11,068 nucleotides of DNA from an uncultured Candidatus Saccharibacteria bacterium (GCA_938041005.1 CALHZJ010000007.1:1-11068); one strand, 5' to 3'. Positions 1-7,698 are shown, numbered from the stretch's first letter. Numbers and translations are program-made. The notes: a model not told the origin generated them from the sequence alone.

Positions 1-127
1 CACTCGGCTTATATTGCCACAGAGTAATTTCGTCAATAATTTGCTGACGATTCGCCATCACAAAAACCGCAACAGAAAGTACAATTATCGGCGTGAGGAC
101 GCTGAATATTTTACGCACGATTGACAT
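1..127 (-). CDS. N-terminal fragment of a membrane-anchored protein of unknown function (runs off the left edge)
   Basis: An open frame on the minus strand starts at the ATG at 127-125 and stays open to base 1 (42 codons seen). It begins MSIVRKIFSVLTPIIVL. A short basic start is followed by one hydrophobic stretch (about residues 7-24) and then a polar segment reading QQIIDEITLWQYKPS, which fits a signal anchor with the rest outside the membrane. The ATG lies inside the end of clpC, giving a 17-base overlap, and AAGGTGG sits about eight bases upstream as a good ribosome-binding site. It is therefore probably the third gene of the nusA-clpC transcript. Too little is visible to name a family, and the overlap with clpC does not by itself imply a shared function. 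Confidence 0.7.
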   Translation of the reverse strand, partial: MSIVRKIFSVLTPIIVLSVAVFVMANRQQIIDEITLWQYKPS

Positions 128-2567
128 TAATCACCACCTTATCATTATCAATTTTAGCCTCCAGTGTGTCGCCAGGTCTTGCTTTATTGGACAATAAAAC
201 ATCACTCAGCGGATTCGCTAATTCCGACTGAATTGTTCGTCTTAAAACTCGCACGCCGCGTTGCTCATCAAATCCTCGATCGATCAACCAACGCTTCGCC
301 GAAGAAGTAATATCAAGCGTCATTCCATGTCGACCAACAGCTTCGATCAAGTCAGACGTGAGATTGTCAAAAATCTTTCGCACAATCGAGCGAGACAGCG
401 GCTTGAATGTAATCACGTTATCAAATCTGCCAATCAATTCTGGACGCAAAAATTCCTCAAGCTCACGCAGAGCGGCACGCGAATTTTTCTCGTGACGATT
501 TTCGCTAGCCGACTTTTTCTGCCCAGACGCACCAAATCCCAGCTCCGAATCCTGAATCATTTGCTCGGCGCCGACGTTGCTCGTCAAGATAATAATCGTC
601 TGCCGAAAACTCACCGTTCGCCCGTGAGAATCGCTTAACTTGCCGTCCTCCAGAATTTGCAAAAGCAAATTTAGAACATCAGGATGCGCCTTTTCAATTT
701 CATCAAACAACACCACGCTATATGGTCGACGACGAACTTTATCTGTCAATTTCCCGCCATCATCATAGCCAACATAACCAGCCGGCGCACCGACAAGACG
801 ACTAGCCGTGTGACGCTCAGAAAACTCGCTCATGTCAATTTTAATCAAACTATCATCGCCGCCAAAAACTTCCCGCGCCAGAACTCGCGCCAATTCCGTC
901 TTACCAACTCCAGTCGGACCCAGAAAGATAAACGACCCAAGCGGCCCACTCTGACGATTCAGCCCGGCTTTATTGCGCCGAATCGCGCGCGCCAGTTGCT
1001 CAATCGCTTCATTCTGACCAAGAACGCTCTGGCTCAGTCGTTTTTCCAAGAGAATCAAATCCTTCATCTGATTTAACGATAGTCTATCAATCGGAATATT
1101 CGTCATCGCCGAAACCGCCCGACGCAAATGCTCATCGGTCAATATTGGCTCATCGCTGGCTTCATCTTTCAGCGCTTCAGCTTGTAATTCCAATTGCCTC
1201 ATTTGCATCTTAAATTCTGCGGCTTTTTCATAATTTTCGGCCTCGACCGCGGCGTCAATTTTCCCAGCCAATCGCTTAATTTGGCGAGCCAACTTATCCT
1301 TACGCGACAATTTTATTGGCGAACTAGATTTCAATAAACTCGCTGCCTCGTCAATCACGTCGATCGCTTTATCTGGCAAAAATCGCTCCGTCACGTAACG
1401 CTGGCTCAAATCTACCGCCTCAGTCAGCATTTCGTCAGGAATTTGGACTTGATGATGCTTGGCTAATTTTCCTCTCAATCCTTGCATCATTTCCACCGCC
1501 TCTTCTGGTGATGGCTCATTAACCGTTACCGATTGGAAGCGCCGTGACAACGCAGCATCTTTTTCGATATGCTTTCGATATTCATCAAACGTCGTCGCAC
1601 CAATCAGTCGAACCTCGCCTCGCGACAACGCTGGCTTCAATACGTTCGCCGCGTCCATCGAGCCTTCGGCCGAACCGGCGCCAACTAACAGATGTAACTC
1701 GTCAATAAACAAAATAACTTCTTGATGTTTTTTGGCGACCGCCAGAACTTTTTGCAATCTCTCCTCAAATTGCCCGCGATATTTCGTCCCAGCAATCATC
1801 GCCGTCAAATCCAGTTGAAAAAGTCGCTTACCCTTCAAAAATTCGGGGACTTTATTATTAGCAATCCTCTGCGCCAAACCCTCAACGACCGCAGTTTTAC
1901 CGACGCCAGGTTCGCCAATTAGCGCTGGATTATTCTTGCTACGCCTGCCCAAAATCGTGATCATTCGCTGAATTTCCGACGATCGACCAATCACCGGATC
2001 CAAAAATCCTTCGCTGGCACGCCGCGTCAAATCGACACCAAATTTCTCCAAAACTCGCAAATCGCCAGAATTTTTACTCGCCGTGCTGCGTTCACTCTGC
2101 AGAGATTCAAATTGCTGTTTATCGAACACGTCTTCCAGATTTCCACGCAGATTGTCAATGTCAACATTCATATCTCGCAGCAATTTAGTCGCTCGCGCCT
2201 CGTGCTGCTGCAGCATTCCATAAACGATGTGTTCCGTGCCAATTTTTTCCTGTCCAAATTCGACTGCCAATTGCCAAGCAATCCTTATCAATTCAACAAC
2301 TTCAGCGCTCAAACCCTTACTTACAATCGTAATCACCAGCGGCTTTGCGGTCAGGTTCAACGCCATTTCCGCACGATCCAAAGTTACGCCATTTTCCGCC
2401 AAAATCTTCGCTCCTAGCGACGAATTCTGCGCCAGCACACCAAGCAAAATATGCTCCGTGCCAACATATTCACTCCCCTCATTATGTGCCAGAAAACCAG
2501 CTCGCCCCAAACTGGCCCGAGCCGTTTCCGTCAGCCGAGGTTCTAATTCAGAAAAATCTTCTGACAT
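111..2567 (-). CDS. clpC: ATP-dependent Clp protease ATP-binding subunit ClpC
   Basis: AAA+ unfoldase that feeds substrates to the ClpP peptidase in the cytoplasm. The 818 residues match the usual ClpC length. In order: two Clp_N repeats (about 10-145, each with a GTEHI motif, at 36-40 and 110-114); AAA module 1 with Walker A GEPGVGKT (218-225), Walker B ILFIDE (285-290) and SRRF arginine finger (341-344); a UVR-type coiled segment (about 428-462) typical of ClpC and absent from ClpA; AAA module 2 with GPTGVGKT (550-557) and VVLFDE (618-623). LGF at 676-678 lies where ClpC/ClpA carry the ClpP-docking loop. Sensor 2 reads GVR (771-773) where GAR is usual. I chose the ATG at 2567 rather than the longer frame from 2627 because AAAGGAGG sits five bases upstream and the extra 20 residues overlap nusA. 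The gap to nusA is 40 bases, so cotranscription is likely. No CtsR- or HrcA-type operator was seen. Confidence 0.95.
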   Translation of the reverse strand: MSEDFSELEPRLTETARASLGRAGFLAHNEGSEYVGTEHILLGVLAQNSSLGAKILAENGVTLDRAEMALNLTAKPLVITIVSKGLSAEVVELIRIAWQLAVEFGQEKIGTEHIVYGMLQQHEARATKLLRDMNVDIDNLRGNLEDVFDKQQFESLQSERSTASKNSGDLRVLEKFGVDLTRRASEGFLDPVIGRSSEIQRMITILGRRSKNNPALIGEPGVGKTAVVEGLAQRIANNKVPEFLKGKRLFQLDLTAMIAGTKYRGQFEERLQKVLAVAKKHQEVILFIDELHLLVGAGSAEGSMDAANVLKPALSRGEVRLIGATTFDEYRKHIEKDAALSRRFQSVTVNEPSPEEAVEMMQGLRGKLAKHHQVQIPDEMLTEAVDLSQRYVTERFLPDKAIDVIDEAASLLKSSSPIKLSRKDKLARQIKRLAGKIDAAVEAENYEKAAEFKMQMRQLELQAEALKDEASDEPILTDEHLRRAVSAMTNIPIDRLSLNQMKDLILLEKRLSQSVLGQNEAIEQLARAIRRNKAGLNRQSGPLGSFIFLGPTGVGKTELARVLAREVFGGDDSLIKIDMSEFSERHTASRLVGAPAGYVGYDDGGKLTDKVRRRPYSVVLFDEIEKAHPDVLNLLLQILEDGKLSDSHGRTVSFRQTIIILTSNVGAEQMIQDSELGFGASGQKKSASENRHEKNSRAALRELEEFLRPELIGRFDNVITFKPLSRSIVRKIFDNLTSDLIEAVGRHGMTLDITSSAKRWLIDRGFDEQRGVRVLRRTIQSELANPLSDVLLSNKARPGDTLEAKIDNDKVVINVNRA

Positions 2568-2580
2568 ATCGCCCTCCTTT
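2565..2580 (-). promoter_or_regulatory. Shine-Dalgarno fixing the clpC start
   Basis: On the minus strand AAAGGAGGGCGATATG shows a near-perfect anti-16S match directly before the ATG of the MSEDF start. This favours the 818-residue form over the 838-residue one. Confidence 0.85.
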
Positions 2581-2607
2581 CGTTTTCGGCGATTCGCAGA
2601 AGGCAGC

Positions 2608-3729
2608 TTATTCCGCCACCTCCTCAACTACGCTCATCAAGCTATCCTCAATATTCTTTCGAGGTTTTGGTTCTGCCTTAACGGGAGTTTTTGCTTCGAT
2701 ATCTAACTCATAGCCAGTCAATCGACTTGCCAAGCGAACATTCTGTCCAGCGCGACCAATTGCTATTGATTGCTGATCTTCGCTAACATAAACCGTCGCA
2801 CGCTTCTCATCTTCATTGACAGTCACACTCAAAACCTCTGCTGGGCTCATCGCATTAGCAATAAATCCAGCCGCATCTTCCTCGTATGGAATAATGTCAA
2901 TTTTTTCCTGCTCGCCAATTTCATTCATCACGGCCTGAACGCGGGCGCCGTGACCGCCAACAAACGTACCAACTGGATCAACGCCAGGTAGCACCGAAGA
3001 AACCGCCAATTTGGTTCGGCGACCAGCTTCACGAGCGATTGCCTTAATCTCAACCGCACCAGTTTCCATCTCTGGAACTTCTTGATTGAACAAGAATCGC
3101 ACAAACTCTTCATTGCCGCGGCTAAGAATCAATTGCGGACCGCGACCTTCGCGCTCAATATCCTTAATATAAACCTTAATTCGACGACCAACGCCGTAAT
3201 ATTCACCAGGAATTTGCTCGCTCTGAGGCATAATTCCGACAGCCTTGCCAAGCTCAATTCGCACAACGCGCGGCTCAACTCGTTGAACTGTACCGATAAC
3301 AACCGTACCGATTTTATCCTCAAATTCCGCCAAAACAACTTCACGCTCAGCCTCGCGCAAACGCTGCAAGATCACTTGCTTAGCAGTCTGAGCCGCAACT
3401 CGACCAAAAGTCGTCACGTTATGAGTTTCCATCACAACTTCACCGCCAAGTTCAGCCGCAGGATCTATCTCCTTAGCTTCCTCTAGGTCGATTTGATTGG
3501 CGTCATTCTCAACTTCTTCAACAACAGTTTTAACAACCGACACGACAGCCGTACCGTTATTGATATTCAAGCTAGCGCGAACCAACTGATCTCGTGTGCC
3601 GTTATCACGACGCCAAGCCGCCGCAATCGCCTGTTCAATCACGCTCAAAACTGTTTCCTCTGGCAAGTTTTTTTCCTCAGCAATCGTACGCACTGCCAAC
3701 GTCAACTGCTTGATATTCAAATCTTCCAT
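2608..3729 (-). CDS. nusA: Transcription termination/antitermination factor NusA
   Basis: RNA polymerase-associated factor acting in pausing, termination and antitermination. The 373 residues hold the NusA N-terminal domain (about 1-130), an S1 domain (about 136-200, from DKIGTVVIGTVQRVEPRVV), KH1 (about 225-285, with GGHG at 258-261) and KH2 (about 292-346, with GRAG at 325-328). The DPVG...VQAVMNEI and GQNVRLASRLTGYELDI stretches are hallmark NusA sequence. The C-terminal acidic repeats of proteobacterial NusA are absent; a short Lys/Pro/Glu-rich tail follows. The ATG at 3729 is preceded by AAGGAG at six-base spacing. A longer in-frame start at 3822 lies inside the promoter -10 box and is rejected. 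No rimP is upstream, unlike the common rimP-nusA order. clpC follows 40 bases downstream. Confidence 0.95.
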   Translation of the reverse strand: MEDLNIKQLTLAVRTIAEEKNLPEETVLSVIEQAIAAAWRRDNGTRDQLVRASLNINNGTAVVSVVKTVVEEVENDANQIDLEEAKEIDPAAELGGEVVMETHNVTTFGRVAAQTAKQVILQRLREAEREVVLAEFEDKIGTVVIGTVQRVEPRVVRIELGKAVGIMPQSEQIPGEYYGVGRRIKVYIKDIEREGRGPQLILSRGNEEFVRFLFNQEVPEMETGAVEIKAIAREAGRRTKLAVSSVLPGVDPVGTFVGGHGARVQAVMNEIGEQEKIDIIPYEEDAAGFIANAMSPAEVLSVTVNEDEKRATVYVSEDQQSIAIGRAGQNVRLASRLTGYELDIEAKTPVKAEPKPRKNIEDSLMSVVEEVAE

Positions 3730-3783
3730 TACATTCTCCTTCTTATTAATTATATCTTTTTCCGTCTCAAACTTCCATAAACG

Positions 3784-3802
3784 AAAAACTCCGACCTGCC
3801 GG
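3784..3802 (-). terminator. Small attenuator-like hairpin in the nusA leader
   Basis: Within the roughly 85-base nusA leader, the minus strand reads CCGG-CAGG-TCGG (3802-3791, four pairs including one G-U), then AG and five T (3788-3784). The adjacent CCGGCCGG (3799-3806) is a GC-rich palindrome in an AT-rich leader. The stem is short, so an attenuator role is only a possibility. Confidence 0.25.
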
Positions 3803-3820
3803 CCGGATGAGTACTTTCTC

Positions 3821-3849
3821 ATTGTATTAAAAATTTTTCATTTTGTCAA
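3821..3849 (-). promoter_or_regulatory. Promoter of the nusA-clpC operon
   Basis: Minus strand: TTGACA (3849-3844), a 17-base spacer, then TACAAT (3826-3821). This is a near-consensus housekeeping promoter with a predicted start near 3814. The -35 overlaps the stop codon of the GNAT gene. Confidence 0.8.
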
Positions 3850-3853
3850 TTTA
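3841..3853. repeat. 13-bp direct repeat, copy 1 (nusA side of the GNAT gene)
   Basis: ttttgtcaattta is identical to 4331-4343. This copy carries the GNAT stop codon and the -35 box of the nusA promoter. Confidence 0.75.
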
Positions 3854-4305
3854 ATTTCTTCTGCCATAAAGACAAACGTCCATTAGTAGCTGGAGCTACA
3901 CACTCAAAGCCGATTTGCCGGTAAAATCCTTCGGCAGATCGCAGAGATTCCAGTTCCATAATACGCGCGATTGGATATTCATCGCCCAAAGCCTTAATTG
4001 CCATTTGTCCAATTCCACGTTTACGCATCTCTTCTTTGACAAAAAAGATCTTCTACCATGATCTTATCTCCATCAAAACAGGCAGTCACAAGTCCAGATG
4101 ATAATTCCTTGCCCGGAACATCAATAGAAAAAACATCGCTACAATAATAGGCGCCCATGCCTGCTACATAAGACGCCAGTTCTTTCTTTGGGTCATCTTC
4201 TATAGAAGAACATCCTAAGATAAACTCAAGATAAGCTGAAACAGCACGATCTAATGCTATGTCATCATTTACAGACAACTTGGTTAAATTTACTTCAGGA
4301 TTCAC
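3846..4305 (-). pseudogene. GNAT-family N-acetyltransferase, disrupted by a one-base frameshift
   Basis: Two adjacent minus-strand frames together form one GNAT protein. The first (GTG at 4305 to the stop at 4021-4023) ends KIMVEDLFCQRRDA. The second (4028-3846) begins MRKRGIGQMAIKALG and ends RSAEGFYRQIGFECV. Dropping one A from the run of six at 4041-4046 restores VEDLFVKEEMRKRGIG, the classical motif A with the acetyl-CoA loop RKRGIG, and gives about 152 residues, a normal single-domain length. Either the gene is inactive, the base is a sequencing error, or slippage on the homopolymer makes some full protein. The start is weak: GTG without a clear Shine-Dalgarno, following an in-frame TAA. 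Codons are more T/A-ending than in neighbouring genes, which may mark an acquired gene. The substrate cannot be predicted. It lies 30 bases downstream of the nuclease gene and could be cotranscribed with it. Confidence 0.8.
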
Positions 4306-4330
4306 TCTGAAACTTTAACATAAAAATATG

Positions 4331-4343
4331 TTTTGTCAATTTA
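4331..4343. repeat. 13-bp direct repeat, copy 2 (nuclease side of the GNAT gene)
   Basis: ttttgtcaattta is identical to 3841-3853. The HNH nuclease stop codon lies at the same offset within the repeat as the GNAT stop does in the other copy. Confidence 0.75.
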
Positions 4344-5028
4344 CTTCAATACACTTTTCTAGGATTCCCGACATCGCGCTTTTTTCAGCCTCAGTCACCC
4401 ACAAGCGATATCGTCGCTTTATTGCTATCTGGCGCGCTACATACTGACAACGAAACGGCTTATTGCTCGGCAGCCAAGTCGCCGCATCGCCGTCACCTTT
4501 GGCTTGATTTGCTGGGCCGTCAACCGCCAACAGATTCATTGGATCGTTCGCCAATTTCTCTCGCTCTTCTGGAGAAATTTGCTGTGCACCCTTTTGCCAA
4601 GCATCGCTCAAAGCCACGACGTGATCAATCTGAACCTTAGAACTGGTTTTTTCGCCGCGCTGAAATTGAATTGTTTGACCGGCGTACGGATCATTCAGCA
4701 CACCCGACAAAACTCGACATTTTTCATCAATTTTCTCATCCGTCAAATCTCGCGCCAGAATCACTTCCCGCACAGAGCAGCCGTTAATTTTACCCCAGCC
4801 ATTGCCAAATTGCTTTCTGGAATAACCAGTCTTTGGCGCACGTCCTTTAATTTCTATCTTTTCCAATTCCGATTTGGCGTTCGAAGCACCAAATAATTCT
4901 CGTTGCGTTGAAGTTTGAATTGTCTGAGGTTCGGGCTGTGAAATTCGCGAAGCCCAAACCGCCACGCCAGCCACCATAATTACCAGCGCAACCACCACTT
5001 GCCGACGTCGTATTTTATTCACCCTCAT
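4336..5028 (-). CDS. Membrane-anchored or secreted HNH nuclease (DUF1524/GmrSD C-terminal type)
   Basis: The 230 residues start with a basic stretch (MRVNKIRRRQ) and one hydrophobic segment (about 11-27), so the protein is exported as a signal anchor or cleaved. The rest matches the DUF1524 HNH family: YSRKQFGNGWG (69-79), LARDLTD (91-97), the catalytic segment QIDHVVALSDAWQKGA (133-148, with D135 and H136 of the His-Me finger), NDPMNLLAVDGPANQAKGD (161-179) and WLP.....CQYVARQ (185-200). Four cysteines (84, 104, 194, 226) could form disulfides outside the cell. The family cuts DNA with a metal ion. For an organism that may depend on scavenged nucleotides, an external nuclease could supply them or aid DNA uptake; that is inference. 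The ATG has no Shine-Dalgarno; a TATAAT box ends six bases before it. Confidence 0.85.
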   Translation of the reverse strand: MRVNKIRRRQVVVALVIMVAGVAVWASRISQPEPQTIQTSTQRELFGASNAKSELEKIEIKGRAPKTGYSRKQFGNGWGKINGCSVREVILARDLTDEKIDEKCRVLSGVLNDPYAGQTIQFQRGEKTSSKVQIDHVVALSDAWQKGAQQISPEEREKLANDPMNLLAVDGPANQAKGDGDAATWLPSNKPFRCQYVARQIAIKRRYRLWVTEAEKSAMSGILEKCIEVN

Positions 5029-5034
5029 GGCTGT

Positions 5035-5042
5035 ATTATAAT
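5035..5042. promoter_or_regulatory. Shared palindromic -10 box for two divergent leaderless genes
   Basis: ATTATAAT is its own reverse complement, so TATAAT reads on plus at 5037-5042 and on minus at 5040-5035. Six bases separate it from the aminopeptidase ATG (5049) and six from the nuclease ATG (5028), which puts both predicted transcription starts at the A of the ATG. Candidate -35 boxes on both sides are weak (TTTATT on plus, TGGAAC on minus). Confidence 0.65.
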
Positions 5043-5048
5043 TAAATT

Positions 5049-7598
5049 ATGACTAAAGTTCCACGCTTACTTGACACATTCACACCAAATCATTACAACT
5101 TAACTCTCGATTTAACGCGCGCCGAGGAAAAAGAATTTTCTGGCACAGTTATCATTTCTGGCGATTCCACCAGCGAATCAATTTCGCTACATTCCAAAGG
5201 CTTAACAATTCAATCAGCCACAATCGACAATCAGCCCGCCGACGTTTCATTCGGCGAATTTGATGAATTGAGATTATCCCAGCCGAACCTTAAAAACGGA
5301 AACCACACAATTCACATCATTTTTTCCGGAAATATTACCGACGCAATGCACGGCTTGTATCCTTGCTACTTCACCCACGATGGCGTTAAAAAACAGCTTT
5401 TCGCCACTCAATTTGAATCGCATCACGCGCGTGAAGTTTTTCCTTGCGTTGACGAGCCAGCCGCCAAAGCTGAATATGATTTGACGCTAATAACTCGCCC
5501 AGAGATAACGGTTTTGGGAAATATGCCCGTAAAAAGCGAAGAAGAAAACGGCGATTCTCTCACGACAACATTTGAGGAAACATCACGAATGAGCAGCTAT
5601 CTTCTGGCTTTCGTCATCGGTGAATTGCACAAAAAAACCGCTCGCACCAAATCTGGCGTCGAGGTTAACGTCTGGGCAACGCCAGCTCAGAATGAAAATA
5701 CATTAGATTTTGCGTTAGATATCGCCACTCGTTCAATCGATTTTTATGACGAATATTTCGGCGTCAAATATCCATTGCCAAAATCCGACCACGTCGCTCT
5801 TCCCGACTTTTCCTCTGGTGCCATGGAAAACTGGGGATTGATTACTTACCGCGAAAGTTGTTTGCTTGCGGATCCAGAATTGACTCCAGAATCATCCAGG
5901 CGCTTCATTGCCACAGTTATCGCGCACGAACTCAGCCATCAATGGTTCGGCAATTTGGTTACCATGCAGTGGTGGAATGACTTGTGGCTCAACGAAAGCT
6001 TTGCTAATATGATGGAATATGTAGCAATTGACGCGCTTCAGCCGGATTGGCATATGTGGGAAGATTTTGCCACGAATGAAGTAACGGCCGCACTCAGGCG
6101 CGACAGCTTGGATGGCGTTCAATCAGTTCAAGCCGACGTCAATCATCCAGATGAAATCAGCACCTTATTCGACCCAGCTATCGTTTACGCCAAGGGCGGG
6201 CGGCTGCTTGTTATGGTCAGAAAACTTATCGGTGAAGAGGCATTTCGCGCTGGACTTAAATCATATTTTGAAAAATTCGCGTATAAAAACACTGTCGGAA
6301 ATGACCTATGGCAAGAATTGGAATCAGCGAGCGGTCAGCCAATTGTCAACTTAATGAACGCTTGGATTTCCCAACCTGGCCTTCCTGTCGTATCAGTTTC
6401 AAACAGTCACAACACAGTAATTTTAAGTCAGGAGCGATTCTTCATCGGCGAACACCAACCATCCGACGCATTATGGCCGATTCCATTATTCGCAAACCAG
6501 CCACTTGACGTAAAGGTTCTAAATCAAAAAGAAACCACCATTTCCATTGAAAAACCATTACAATTAAACTGCGGCTTAAGCGCCCACTTCGTCACCAAAT
6601 ATGATGAATCCACTCGTGAATATTTATTGAAAAACATTACAGAATTGCCAACCTTGGATAAGATTTGCATTTTACAGGACGCGACAATACTCGCCCGCGC
6701 TGGATTTGAAAATTCGGCGTCACTACTTCCATTGGCATTGTCACTAAAAACCGAGACCAACGAAAAAATCTTCGGGATGGCGGCTGGTGCTTTGACGGAA
6801 CTGCGAAAATTCGTCGATGATAATGACGCCGCCAGAGATTCATTAAAGAAAATTTCTGGAGAATTTGCGCACGCCACATTTGAAGAGCTTGGCTGGGATG
6901 AAAAAGCTGGCGAATCGGACGACGACCGCGAGCGGCGCACCACGGCTCTGAGTTTGATGATGTATAGTGAAGATGAAGAAGTCTTGAATGAAGCGAAAAC
7001 GCGATTTGACAACAATAAGCTGGAAGACTTACCGACAGAAATTCGAGCTTTAATTATCAGCGCAAACGCGAGACATTTCGAGACGCCAGAGATGACTGAA
7101 AATCTCTTTGCCACATATAAAAACACGCCGTCAAATGACCTGCAGAATGATATTGCAATTGGACTAACTTTCACCAAAAACCCTGAAACAGCAGAAAAAA
7201 TTCTTGCCAACATTAAAAATTCCAACATCATCCGCCCGCAAGACGCCAGCCGTTGGTTTGTGTATTTGATTCGCACCAGAGAAAGCCGCCAGATTGCTTG
7301 GAATTGGCTGAAAGAAAACTGGGCGTGGGTCGAAGATACGTTTGGTGAGGATAAAAGTTACGACGATTTTATTCGCTATGCCGCCACAGCTCTACTGACA
7401 ACCGACGAACTTAACGACTTTCGACAATTCTTTGAACCGATGGAAAATATTCCAGCCCTAACCAGGACAATCAAATTAGGAATTACCGAAATATCCGCGC
7501 GCGTCGAGCTGATTGAGCGAGATAAGGCGGACGTGCTCTCTCTGCTTTGCAAACAACACTGTGATATATTATGCCACATTTTTGACAAAATCTATTGA
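5049..7598 (+). CDS. M1-family zinc aminopeptidase (aminopeptidase N type)
   Basis: Removes N-terminal residues from peptides, probably in the cytoplasm since no signal peptide is present. The 849 residues show the M1 plan: a beta-rich N-terminal domain (about 1-200); the substrate-binding exopeptidase motif GAMEN (257-261); the zinc site HELSH (H293, E294, H297) with third ligand E316 in NES, exact HEXXH-X18-E spacing; catalytic tyrosine Y380 in VYAKGG; then a beta domain and a long helical ERAP1-like C-terminal domain. The C-terminus is odd: after the expected helix ERDKADVLSLL comes a Cys-rich tail, CKQHCDILCHIFDKIY, encoded by AT-rich DNA that overlaps the promoters of the next ORF. It starts at an ATG six bases after TATAAT with no Shine-Dalgarno. 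For a host-dependent bacterium it fits peptide scavenging, which is inference. Confidence 0.95.
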   Translation: MTKVPRLLDTFTPNHYNLTLDLTRAEEKEFSGTVIISGDSTSESISLHSKGLTIQSATIDNQPADVSFGEFDELRLSQPNLKNGNHTIHIIFSGNITDAMHGLYPCYFTHDGVKKQLFATQFESHHAREVFPCVDEPAAKAEYDLTLITRPEITVLGNMPVKSEEENGDSLTTTFEETSRMSSYLLAFVIGELHKKTARTKSGVEVNVWATPAQNENTLDFALDIATRSIDFYDEYFGVKYPLPKSDHVALPDFSSGAMENWGLITYRESCLLADPELTPESSRRFIATVIAHELSHQWFGNLVTMQWWNDLWLNESFANMMEYVAIDALQPDWHMWEDFATNEVTAALRRDSLDGVQSVQADVNHPDEISTLFDPAIVYAKGGRLLVMVRKLIGEEAFRAGLKSYFEKFAYKNTVGNDLWQELESASGQPIVNLMNAWISQPGLPVVSVSNSHNTVILSQERFFIGEHQPSDALWPIPLFANQPLDVKVLNQKETTISIEKPLQLNCGLSAHFVTKYDESTREYLLKNITELPTLDKICILQDATILARAGFENSASLLPLALSLKTETNEKIFGMAAGALTELRKFVDDNDAARDSLKKISGEFAHATFEELGWDEKAGESDDDRERRTTALSLMMYSEDEEVLNEAKTRFDNNKLEDLPTEIRALIISANARHFETPEMTENLFATYKNTPSNDLQNDIAIGLTFTKNPETAEKILANIKNSNIIRPQDASRWFVYLIRTRESRQIAWNWLKENWAWVEDTFGEDKSYDDFIRYAATALLTTDELNDFRQFFEPMENIPALTRTIKLGITEISARVELIERDKADVLSLLCKQHCDILCHIFDKIY

Positions 7599-7623
7599 CA
7601 TTTTATACTATTAGTGATATATA
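7582..7623 (+). promoter_or_regulatory. Tandem overlapping promoters for the 89-codon ORF and ribozyme transcript
   Basis: Two sets of boxes: TTGACA (7582-7587), 16 bases, TATACT (7604-7609); and TTGACA (7595-7600), 17 bases, TATATA (7618-7623). Both -35 boxes are perfect consensus. They overlap the last codons and the TGA stop of the aminopeptidase gene. Predicted starts are near 7616 and 7630. Confidence 0.7.
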
Positions 7624-7635
7624 TTAGCTTTTGTT

Positions 7636-7655
7636 GACAGAACAAATGTTTTGTC
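7636..7655 (+). promoter_or_regulatory. Inverted repeat just after the predicted transcription start
   Basis: GACAGAAC-AAAT-GTTTTGTC is an 8-bp stem (one G-T pair) with a four-base loop. Its place a few bases after the predicted start suits either an operator or a 5'-end hairpin. It is followed by CGAAAGCG, an octamer that recurs in the ribozyme at 8078-8085. Confidence 0.4.
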
Positions 7656-7698
7656 CGAAAGCGCACTTTGATAAGTTCGATAGAAAGGTAGCCCTAAA

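Noticed and set aside
111..2627. Longer clpC form with 20 extra N-terminal residues
   Set aside because: The extra part overlaps nusA and lacks a ribosome-binding site, while a strong one precedes the internal ATG at 2567.
3749..3754. TATAAT on minus just before nusA as a second promoter
   Set aside because: There is no -35, and the start would fall at or after the Shine-Dalgarno. The upstream consensus promoter explains expression.
2608..3822. Longer nusA form starting at 3822
   Set aside because: That start codon lies inside the -10 box of the nusA promoter, so it would not be in the transcript.
4318..4333. AACATA-AAAA-TATGTT inverted repeat between the nuclease and GNAT genes as a terminator
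   Set aside because: The stem has only one G-C pair and no useful T-run, so it is too weak to support a terminator call.
6524..7276. A 250-codon open frame on minus inside the aminopeptidase gene
   Set aside because: It is rich in Ser and Arg runs, has no recognisable motif, and lies fully opposite a strongly supported M1 gene with intact catalytic residues.
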